DNA of 5,548 nt from an uncultured Clostridia bacterium (GTDB lineage: Bacteria; Bacillota; Clostridia; TANB77; CAG-508), in assembly GCA_948505485.1 (NCBI GenBank), contig CAOPQH010000008.1, positions 19,262 to 24,809 of the forward strand, read 5' to 3'. The notes under the pieces were generated by a model. The model had not been told where the DNA came from, made no database searches, and was given only the letters and a program-made list of their open reading frames with translations. A program made the translations under genes and the position numbers. Shown piece after piece: positions 1-5,180 of this stretch. Each line of letters begins with the position of its first letter. Position 1 is the first letter of the stretch.

Positions 1-22
1 GAAATTGTAAACAACAGAATAG

Positions 23-47
23 TTCTTAGGAGCGAAGCGAGTTAGAA
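23..47 (+). other. Imperfect hairpin with GCGAAGC core (first copy)
   Basis: The core GCGAAGC (32-38) is a two-pair, GAA-triloop hairpin; d(GCGAAGC) is known as an unusually stable DNA mini-hairpin. It is flanked by GA (30-31) facing GA (39-40). Outside the core, TTCT (23-26) can pair with AGAA (44-47) and A28 with T42, with mismatches at 27/43 and 29/41. A second identical copy lies at 94-118. The outer stem is poorer than that of the hairpin at 56-80. Confidence 0.5.
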
Positions 48-55
48 ATAACTTA

Positions 56-80
56 TGCAATTGAACGAAGTGAAATTGTA
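56..80 (+). other. Hairpin with GAA triloop and tandem G·A pairs
   Basis: Bases 56-62 pair with 74-80 (seven pairs, one of them G·T). Inside that stem, GA at 63-64 faces GA at 72-73, giving two consecutive G·A mismatches of the sheared type. AC (65-66) then pairs with GT (70-71) and closes a GAA loop at 67-69. The whole element can form in single-stranded DNA or in RNA from the plus strand. The complementary strand would have TC facing TC and a weaker fold, so the plus strand is probably the structured one. The fold is inferred from base pairing by eye. Confidence 0.6.
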
Positions 81-138
81 AACAACAGAATAGTTCTTAG
101 GAGCGAAGCGAGTTAGAAATAACTTAGCAACATACTTT

Positions 139-159
139 TAGTTTCAAAACTAGTTTTTT
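139..159 (+). terminator. Weak candidate terminator after the repeat array
   Basis: TAGTT (139-143) pairs with AACTA (148-152) around a TCAA loop, and six T residues follow at 154-159. The stem is only five A/T-rich pairs, so this is a marginal intrinsic terminator that might end transcription coming through the repeats. It could also be chance in such AT-rich DNA. Confidence 0.25.
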
Positions 160-184
160 CAAAAAATCAAAAAATTCTTATAAG
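156..184 (+). promoter_or_regulatory. Candidate sigma-A-type promoter upstream of the orphan ORF
   Basis: TTTTCA (156-161, four of six to TTGACA) is separated by 17 bases from TATAAG (179-184, five of six to TATAAT). The expected transcript start near 191 lies before both Shine-Dalgarno sequences at 207 and 278. The -10 sits inside a perfect 12-base palindrome at 175-186, a possible but unproven operator. AT-rich sequence gives such matches easily. Confidence 0.35.
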
Positions 185-206
185 AAAATCCAACAAAAAA
201 ACAAAT

Positions 207-222
207 AAGGAGGGATATGTAG
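207..222 (+). promoter_or_regulatory. Strong Shine-Dalgarno followed by an ATG-TAG start-stop
   Basis: AAGGAGG at 207-213 is the best ribosome binding site in the left part of the window. The ATG three bases after it (217-219) is followed directly by TAG and then TAA, so no peptide can be made in that frame. A comparably short spacing (four bases) is used by the real comM gene at 3621. Skipping the T at 220 would give the peptide MSKKIEQKIFKIYE before a stop at 260-262, which looks protein-like. This suggests either a decayed gene start or a regulatory minimal ORF. Confidence 0.45.
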
Positions 223-277
223 TAAAAAAATAGAACAAAAGATATTTAAAATTTATGAATAAAATAAAAAAGGCAAG

Positions 278-294
278 AAAGGAGAAGTACTATA
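278..294 (+). promoter_or_regulatory. Shine-Dalgarno before an in-frame ATA, possible true start of the orphan ORF
   Basis: AAAGGAG at 278-284 is seven bases upstream of ATA at 292-294, the same motif and spacing as used by the TSCPD gene (881-887, ATG at 895). ATA is in frame with the ORF that ends at 810, and the frame is open from 268. Starting here would add 25 residues and give a 172-residue protein. The added residues, for example the segment IIEKNKSQNVIDLLSKLL, look like a normal helix. ATA is a rare start, so the alternatives are a mutated ATG or a coincidental purine run. Confidence 0.4.
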
Positions 295-366
295 CAAAAG
301 GAAAAAAGCAAAGTATCCATTATAGAAAAAAATAAATCTCAAAATGTAATTGATTTATTAAGCAAA

Positions 367-810
367 TTGTTAAATACAAAAGTAAAGAATATAAAAATAC
401 AAGAGACTATTAAACTTAATAATATTTTAGAATACGAATTTTGGATAAGCAAAGCTTTAATAGAATTAGAAAATGGAAACTTTAAAAATATATTATTTAG
501 GTTTATAAATAATGATAAAATAAAAGAATCTGTCTACTGTTATTGGAATATATGTATGGAAAATTTTTTAAACAATACACAGCAAATAAATACAAATAAC
601 AGTAAAGTAGTAATAACTCAAGAAGAAAATACAGAATATAAAAATGCTATTTCTATAAAATTATGTGATAAAACTGAAAGAGAAAAATATTATGAAACTA
701 AAGTTTACTTAGTAAATATAGTAAAGTATTTAACAGATAGTAATATAGATTTATTAAATGAGTATAAAGAATACAAAAATAAAATATTATTAATAGGAAT
801 AACTTCGTAG
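367..810 (+). CDS. Hypothetical protein of unknown function, AT-rich orphan ORF
   Basis: I do not recognise this protein. The coordinates use the first conventional in-frame start, TTG at 367 (147 residues), but no Shine-Dalgarno precedes it. The frame is open back to 268, and a Shine-Dalgarno at 278-284 points to ATA at 292 (172 residues). The sequence is rich in Lys, Asn, Ile and Tyr. It reads as mainly helical, with an Asn/Gln/Thr-rich low-complexity stretch near residues 69-80 (numbered from TTG) that may separate two segments. Three Cys occur, at 58, 63 and 100, with no evident metal motif. There is no signal peptide or clear membrane segment, so it is probably cytoplasmic. It has a candidate promoter at 156-184, and the next gene has its own promoter, so it is likely a single-gene unit. 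The untidy start region allows that it is a 5'-degraded pseudogene. The existence of a long open frame is certain; that it is a functional protein is only moderately likely. Confidence 0.55.
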   Translation: MLNTKVKNIKIQETIKLNNILEYEFWISKALIELENGNFKNILFRFINNDKIKESVYCYWNICMENFLNNTQQINTNNSKVVITQEENTEYKNAISIKLCDKTEREKYYETKVYLVNIVKYLTDSNIDLLNEYKEYKNKILLIGITS

Positions 811-818
811 CAATATTA

Positions 819-838
819 AATATCCAATAATTGGTATT
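819..838. promoter_or_regulatory. Small dyad upstream of the TSCPD promoter
   Basis: CCAAT-A-ATTGG at 824-834 extends to AATA (819-822) and TATT (835-838) with one unpaired T at 823, giving nine-base arms. It ends on the first bases of the -35 element (837-842) and lies just after the orphan ORF stop. It may be an operator half of the TSCPD promoter or a weak transcript end. No T run follows beyond TTTT. Confidence 0.25.
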
Positions 839-865
839 GATTTTATAATATTTTTCTTATATAAT
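837..865 (+). promoter_or_regulatory. Sigma-A promoter of the TSCPD gene
   Basis: TTGATT at 837-842 and a perfect TATAAT at 860-865 are separated by 17 bases, the ideal spacing. The predicted transcript start near 872 leaves a leader of only about 23 bases before ATG 895, with AAAGGAG at 881-887. It is the best promoter match in the window. Confidence 0.75.
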
Positions 866-882
866 ATGTATATATTATATAA
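857..882. promoter_or_regulatory. 26-base inverted repeat over the -10 and start site
   Basis: TTATATAATAT (857-867) is the exact reverse complement of ATATTATATAA (872-882), with GTAT between. The left arm contains the -10 box and the right arm reaches the first bases of the Shine-Dalgarno. It could be an operator, or in RNA it would only be partly transcribed because the start is expected near 872. It is all A/T, so chance is a real alternative. Confidence 0.4.
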
Positions 883-894
883 AGGAGTGATAAT

Positions 895-1149
895 ATGGAA
901 TTTATATACAGACCCAAAGGAGTTTGCTCTGCAGAAATGATTTTTCAAATAGATGGAAATATAATAAAAAAACTAGAAATTCTAGGAGGATGCCCGGGAA
1001 ACACAGTAGGAGTTTCTAAATTAGTAGTAGGAAAAACAATAGATGAAGTTATAAATATGCTTAAAGGAATACCATGCGGAGGAAGAGGAACTTCATGTCC
1101 AGATCAGGTAGCTAGAGCATTAGAAGAATATAAAGCTAAAGTTGGATAA
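895..1149 (+). CDS. Free-standing TSCPD-domain protein (TIGR03905-like)
   Basis: This 84-residue protein is one TSCPD domain from end to end. The name-giving motif T66-S67-C68-P69-D70 is present in the segment IPCGGRGTSCPDQVA. Four Cys are placed as expected for the family: C11 in the GVCSAE segment, C33 in GGCPGN, C61 and C68. They probably bind a metal. The TSCPD domain is best known from the C-terminal part of adenosylcobalamin-dependent (class II) ribonucleotide reductases and related proteins. Small stand-alone versions are common in Clostridia and have no established function, so a link to nucleotide reduction is only an inference. The start is supported by AAAGGAG seven bases upstream of ATG. 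It has its own sigma-A promoter, no signal peptide, and is a single-gene unit facing the convergent PBP gene. Family assignment is confident; function is open. Confidence 0.9.
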   Translation: MEFIYRPKGVCSAEMIFQIDGNIIKKLEILGGCPGNTVGVSKLVVGKTIDEVINMLKGIPCGGRGTSCPDQVARALEEYKAKVG

Positions 1150-1174
1150 TTTTATAATATGTTTATAATAACTA

Positions 1175-1195
1175 TCCCCCGGCTAAGCCGGGGGA
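1175..1195. terminator. GC-rich hairpin between convergent genes, probable bidirectional terminator
   Basis: CCCCCGGC (1176-1183) pairs with GCCGGGGG (1187-1194) around a TAA loop, and T1175-A1195 extends the stem to nine pairs. It lies 26 bases after the TSCPD stop and 11 bases past the PBP stop on the other strand, as expected for a shared terminator. Neither flank has a proper T run: the plus-strand tail is ATTAATATAATTAAT and the minus-strand tail begins TAGTTATTAT. The stem is far more GC-rich than anything nearby. Confidence 0.75.
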
Positions 1196-1205
1196 ATTAA
1201 TATAA

Positions 1206-3530
1206 TTAATGAGCATCTTTTAAAGTATCTTTTAAAGTTACTTTTACCACAGTACCTTCTTCAACAGAAGAATTTGCTGTATAATCTTGAGCAACTACAG
1301 TTCCCTTACCTTCAATGCTAATATTTAAGTTTTTAGCTCTTAGGGCATTAGTAGCTTGAGCTGCGGACATGTTTTTAAGATCTGGAACTGTTACAGAAGT
1401 TCTAACTTCATTTTCTTCAGAATACAACATTATGATAGATCCAGGGGCTAATGCTACACCAGGCTTTGGAACTTGATCCTTTACAAGTAAAGAATTTTGG
1501 TCGCCTGTAGTATTAATTTTAGTTTTAAAGCCTGCAGCCTCTAATACTTTTTTAGCTTCTGTTACAGTTTTATTGGTTATATTAGGAATAGATTTAGTTA
1601 CATTATTTGAAGAAGATGAATTATTAGCAGAGGTATTTTGTGAATCTGATGATACACCAAGATAAGGTAGTATTTCAGACAACATTTGAGATACAACTGG
1701 ACCAGCAACTTGACCACCTTGATGGCTATCTCCTTTAGGATCATATAATGTAACAAGTAATGCAATTTCAGTATTTTCTACAGGAGATATTGCTATATAA
1801 GAAGCTATATATCCATCTTCTTCATGTCCAATTGGAGGTTCAGATGTTCCTGTTTTTCCACCAATAGAATATCCCTCAACAGCAGCATGTCTACCTGTAC
1901 CATCTGTTACAACAGATTGCATCATTGATTTTATTGTTTCTGATGTTTGCTTCGATAATACTTGTCTTACGTTTACAGTATCAACTGATGTTACAGCACC
2001 AGTATCTGCATTAGTTATTTCTTTAACAATTTTAGGTTGTACCAAAACTCCATCATTAGCGACAGCTGATATAGCTGTAATTAATTGAAGTGGAGTAATT
2101 GTAAATCTTTGTCCAAAAGACATTGTAGCAAGTTCTACAGGACCTACGTTAGTTAAATTATGAAAAATACTATTTGTTTCACCAGGTAAAGCAACATTTG
2201 TTTTATCAAATAATCCAAAAGCTTTATAATATTTGTATAAATTATTAGCACCAACTCTTTTTCCTAATTGCATAAAAGCAGGGTTACAAGAATTTTGTAA
2301 AGCTTGTCTTAAAGTTTGATATCCATGCGGTTCTTTTCGCCAACAACTTATTTTTGTACCATTTACATCTTCAAATCCCTTACAAAGAAAATCACTATTT
2401 TTATCTGGTATTGTAATATTTTCTTCAATAGCTGCAGAAGCAGTAATAATTTTGAAGGTTGAACCAGGCTCATAAGATTCAGAAACAGATTTATTTGCCC
2501 ACATTTTTTGTAAAGCAGTTTTTTGCTCTGTATCAGATAATTTATCCCAAGTACTAAATAATGGCTCATTAGGAGAAAAAGGAGTATTTAAATCAAAATT
2601 TGGATATGATGCCATACCTAAAATATCTCCAGTTGAAGGCTTCATAACAATTACATTTCCACCTCTAGAACATGAATTTTCCTCAACAGCCTGTTTTAAA
2701 TATTTTTCTACAATAGTTTGTATATTAATATCAATTGTAAGAGTTAAGTTACTACCATTTTCAGGAGGTATATATGTTTGTTCACTATTAGGAATTTCGG
2801 ATTGACTGCTATCTTTAGAACTAACTATTTTACCTGGAGTACCAGTTAAAGTAGAATCCCATTTATATTCTATACCACTTAAACCCTGATTATCGCTACC
2901 ACAAAAACCAATTACTGCACAACCTAAACTTGAATATGGGTAATATCTTTTAGTATCTTCATCTATATTTATTCCAACAGATACTTTATTTTCACTCATC
3001 CAATTTTTCAATTCATCAACTTTATTTTTTTCAACTTTTTTAGCAATAGTTTCAACATTTGATGAACTATTAACCTTTTCTATAGTTTCTTTATAATCAA
3101 GTTCAAATATTTCAGAAAGACCTTTAGCCACCTTTTCTTTTAGAGTTTTCGTTGTTTCTTCATTTTTAGTTTTTATCTTTTGAGGATTAATAGTTATTGT
3201 ATCAACTTGAGCACTTATAGCTAGTGCCTTACCAGTAGAGTCATAAATATTTCCTCTTTTTGGACTAATAATTTGATTTATAGATTGCTGAGAAAAAGAT
3301 AATTCTTTCAATTTAGAGCCATCTATAAATTGCAACCATCCTATTCTAATTACTAAAGCAATTAAAATAATAAAAATGAAAATCATTGTAAATCTTAGTT
3401 TTTTACGAGAAACTGTATTAGGACAATTTATATCACTTTTAAATTTTACTACTTTAGTGTTTTTCTGATTTTTAGAAGGTTTTTCAGTTGCTTTTCTATT
3501 TGTATTATTTTTTCTATTTTTACTACTCAT
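1206..3530 (-). CDS. spoVD: Class B penicillin-binding protein with two PASTA domains, SpoVD-like
   Basis: This is a D,D-transpeptidase that cross-links peptidoglycan; SpoVD makes the spore cortex. The 774 residues run as follows: a basic Lys/Asn-rich cytoplasmic tail (1-46), one membrane helix (about 47-68), a PBP dimerisation domain (about 87-250), a transpeptidase domain (about 290-622), a Ser/Asn-rich linker (626-645), and two PASTA domains (about 646-704 and 712-767). All three catalytic motifs are present: S357-T-F-K360, S414-C-N416 and K559-T-G561. C396 and C415, 19 residues apart with C415 inside the SxN motif, match the disulfide pair that StoA reduces in Bacillus subtilis SpoVD; this is the best reason to prefer SpoVD over the vegetative PBP2B/FtsI. 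B. subtilis SpoVD has one PASTA domain, so two is a difference and keeps PBP2B-like function possible. The start has only a weak GGTG site five bases upstream. No mur or division genes adjoin it; it is divergent from comM. It appears intact. Confidence 0.88.
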   Translation of the reverse strand: MSSKNRKNNTNRKATEKPSKNQKNTKVVKFKSDINCPNTVSRKKLRFTMIFIFIILIALVIRIGWLQFIDGSKLKELSFSQQSINQIISPKRGNIYDSTGKALAISAQVDTITINPQKIKTKNEETTKTLKEKVAKGLSEIFELDYKETIEKVNSSSNVETIAKKVEKNKVDELKNWMSENKVSVGINIDEDTKRYYPYSSLGCAVIGFCGSDNQGLSGIEYKWDSTLTGTPGKIVSSKDSSQSEIPNSEQTYIPPENGSNLTLTIDINIQTIVEKYLKQAVEENSCSRGGNVIVMKPSTGDILGMASYPNFDLNTPFSPNEPLFSTWDKLSDTEQKTALQKMWANKSVSESYEPGSTFKIITASAAIEENITIPDKNSDFLCKGFEDVNGTKISCWRKEPHGYQTLRQALQNSCNPAFMQLGKRVGANNLYKYYKAFGLFDKTNVALPGETNSIFHNLTNVGPVELATMSFGQRFTITPLQLITAISAVANDGVLVQPKIVKEITNADTGAVTSVDTVNVRQVLSKQTSETIKSMMQSVVTDGTGRHAAVEGYSIGGKTGTSEPPIGHEEDGYIASYIAISPVENTEIALLVTLYDPKGDSHQGGQVAGPVVSQMLSEILPYLGVSSDSQNTSANNSSSSNNVTKSIPNITNKTVTEAKKVLEAAGFKTKINTTGDQNSLLVKDQVPKPGVALAPGSIIMLYSEENEVRTSVTVPDLKNMSAAQATNALRAKNLNISIEGKGTVVAQDYTANSSVEEGTVVKVTLKDTLKDAH

Positions 3531-3548
3531 AACAACACCATTCTTTAG

Positions 3549-3578
3549 TTTAAAATTTATATGTATATTTTATATTAT
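3549..3578 (+). promoter_or_regulatory. Weak candidate promoter of the comM-dprA operon
   Basis: TTTAAA (3549-3554, four of six) and TATTAT (3573-3578, five of six) are 18 bases apart, with a start expected near 3585 and AGGAGG at 3611-3616. It overlaps the divergent PBP promoter, so the two would compete. The region is almost pure A/T and the call is tentative. Confidence 0.3.
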
Positions 3579-3595
3579 AGTAAATAAAAAATCAA
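3567..3595 (-). promoter_or_regulatory. Candidate promoter of the PBP gene
   Basis: On the minus strand TTGATT (3595-3590) is followed after 17 bases by TAAAAT (3572-3567), five of six to the consensus. A perfect TATAAT also exists at 3579-3574, but it has no good -35 at the right distance. The match is sigma-A-like. I see no convincing sigma-E sequence, which would be expected if expression were confined to the mother cell as for B. subtilis spoVD. Confidence 0.45.
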
Positions 3596-3620
3596 CAATA
3601 TTATAAAAAAAGGAGGATAT

Positions 3621-5168
3621 ATGTTATCGATAATAAAAACAATGGCACTAAATGGAATAGAAGGATATTTAGTAGAAGTACAGACAGATGTAACTGGTGG
3701 ACTGCCTTCCTTTGAAGTCGTTGGTCTTCCAGATGCAACTGTAAGAGAAGCAAAAGAGAGAATAAAATCAGCTATAAAAAATTCGGGATTTGATTTTCCA
3801 AGTAGAAGATTTTTAATAAATTTAGCACCAGCAAATACTAAAAAGGAAGGATCAATATTTGATTTACCAATGGCAATAGGAATTTTAACAGCAATGGGAA
3901 GAATTGAAAAAAACATTAATAATCAATTAGAAGATACTGTATTTATAGGAGAGTTATCATTAGACGGAAAATTAAATAAAGTTAATGGAGTTTTACCAAT
4001 GTGTATAGAAGCAATGAAATTAGGAATAAAAAAAGTAATATTACCAAAGCAAAACGCTAGGGAAGCAGCAGTTGTAAAAGATATAGAAATCATACCAGTA
4101 GTAAATTTAAAACAATTAGTAGAATATTTAAATGGTAATTTGGATATTAAAAGTCAGACAGTAGATATAGAGAAATTTTTTAGAAATAATGATAAATACA
4201 GTGTAGACTTTTCAGAAGTAAAAGGACAAGAAAATGTAAAAAGGGCTTTAGAAATAGCAGCTGCAGGAGGACATAACTGTTTGTTAATAGGTAGTCCGGG
4301 GTCAGGAAAAACGATGATGGCTAGAAGACTACCTACAATATTACCAGATTTAACTTTTAATGAAGCATTAGAAATAACGAAGATACATAGTGTAGCAGGG
4401 AAATTAAAAAGTAACTCATCTATAATAACGCAAAGGCCATTTAGAGCACCACATCACACAGTATCTGCAACATCAATAGTAGGAGGAGGAAGAATACCAA
4501 AGCCAGGAGAAATAAGTTTAGCACACTATGGAGTGTTATTTTTAGATGAACTCCCAGAATTTAACAGAAATACTTTAGAAGTACTAAGGGGTCCTCTAGA
4601 AGATAGAATAATTACAATAAGCAGAGTAAATTCTACATTAACTTATTCATGTAACTTCATGTTTGTAGCAAGCATGAATCCATGTATGTGTGGATATTAC
4701 GGAAGCGAAGAAAAAGAGTGTACATGCACACCACAGTCAATAAATAGATATTTAGGAAGAATAAGTGGACCATTATTAGATAGGATAGATATTCACATAG
4801 AAGTAAAACCTGTTAAATACCAAAAATTAAACTCAGATATGAAACCAGAAACATCATTACAAATAAGAGAAAGAGTAAATAAAGCAAGAAAAATACAGTT
4901 AGAAAGATATAATAAATTAAAAATATATTCAAATGCAGAATTAACACCACAGTTAATTGAAAAGTATTGTAATATAAACGATAAAGGTAAAAAAATATTA
5001 GAAATATCTTTCGAAAAATTAGGGTTAAGTGCAAGAGCATATGGAAGAATACTAAAAGTTGCAAGAACAATAGCAGACTTAGAGTCATCAGCAGATATAC
5101 AAGAAAGGCATTTAGCAGAAGCAATACAATACAGGAGCCTAGATAGAAAGTACAATGACAAATTTTAA
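3621..5168 (+). CDS. comM: ComM/YifB family Mg-chelatase-like AAA+ ATPase
   Basis: This is a complete 515-residue member of the YifB/ComM family, close to the usual length of about 500-510. The N-terminal ChlI/Lon-S5-like domain (about 1-170) opens with the family signature, including NGIEGYLVEVQTDVTGGLPS and VVGLPDATVREAKERIKSAI. The AAA+ module follows: Walker A GSPGSGKT at 224-231, Walker B LFLDE ending D309-E310, sensor 1 around N353, and DRID near 387-390. The family Cys cluster is intact (C355, C357, C367, C369) and probably binds zinc. The Mg-chelatase C-terminal domain (about 405-508) has the sensor-2-like GLSARAYGRILKVART. In Gram-negative bacteria ComM is a hexameric helicase that promotes branch migration during natural transformation; the role in Bacillota is less well shown. 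It is not a real magnesium chelatase. The start is fixed by AGGAGG four bases upstream of ATG. It is cotranscribed with dprA, 12 bases downstream. Confidence 0.95.
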   Translation: MLSIIKTMALNGIEGYLVEVQTDVTGGLPSFEVVGLPDATVREAKERIKSAIKNSGFDFPSRRFLINLAPANTKKEGSIFDLPMAIGILTAMGRIEKNINNQLEDTVFIGELSLDGKLNKVNGVLPMCIEAMKLGIKKVILPKQNAREAAVVKDIEIIPVVNLKQLVEYLNGNLDIKSQTVDIEKFFRNNDKYSVDFSEVKGQENVKRALEIAAAGGHNCLLIGSPGSGKTMMARRLPTILPDLTFNEALEITKIHSVAGKLKSNSSIITQRPFRAPHHTVSATSIVGGGRIPKPGEISLAHYGVLFLDELPEFNRNTLEVLRGPLEDRIITISRVNSTLTYSCNFMFVASMNPCMCGYYGSEEKECTCTPQSINRYLGRISGPLLDRIDIHIEVKPVKYQKLNSDMKPETSLQIRERVNKARKIQLERYNKLKIYSNAELTPQLIEKYCNINDKGKKILEISFEKLGLSARAYGRILKVARTIADLESSADIQERHLAEAIQYRSLDRKYNDKF

Positions 5169-5180
5169 TAGGAGAAAACA

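Larger units (their letters stand above)
1..126. repeat. Tandem intergenic repeat, two 55-base copies with a 71-base period
   Basis: Bases 1-55 and 72-126 are identical over all 55 positions. The 16 bases between them (56-71) complete a 71-base period. After the second copy the sequence still matches for GCAA, with one T missing compared with copy 1, and then diverges at base 131, so this is the right edge of the array. Base 1 falls inside a repeat (the sequence at 72-80 is the same as at 1-9), so the array probably continues to the left of the window. Each unit carries an 11-base core of the form GARCGAAGYGA, at 30-40, 63-73 and 101-111. No reading frame of useful length crosses the repeat. 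The function is unknown; it may be an interspersed or REP-like intergenic repeat. Confidence 0.9.

Noticed and set aside
1..126. CRISPR array
   Set aside because: Only two units are visible, the repeat is 55 bases, the spacer-like gap is 16 bases and itself part of a hairpin with the repeat, and no cas gene is present.
175..186. Perfect palindrome TTCTTATAAGAA as an operator
   Set aside because: Short, A/T-rich and overlapping a only moderately supported -10; expected by chance in such sequence, so only mentioned with the promoter.
207..225. prfB-like programmed +1 frameshift (Shine-Dalgarno three bases before the slip codon, stop in the next position)
   Set aside because: The geometry is similar, but the codon before the stop is the ATG start itself and initiator tRNA would re-pair badly with TGT. 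The resulting frame also stops after 14 residues.
2363..2569. 68-codon minus-strand frame inside the PBP gene
   Set aside because: It is on the same strand in another frame across the transpeptidase active-site region, where the main frame has clear catalytic motifs.
1206..3530. Broken or horizontally acquired PBP gene
   Set aside because: The frame is intact from basic tail to second PASTA domain, all catalytic motifs are present, and base composition matches the neighbours.
3575..3916. Minus-strand open frame of 113 codons opposite the start of comM
   Set aside because: It lies antisense to the strongly conserved ComM N-terminus, has no convincing Shine-Dalgarno, and its hydrophobic composition is what antisense AT-rich coding gives.
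4684..4731. Four-cysteine cluster in ComM as something novel
   Set aside because: The NPCxCGYYG...CxC arrangement is usual in YifB/ComM proteins, so it was recorded as a family trait.
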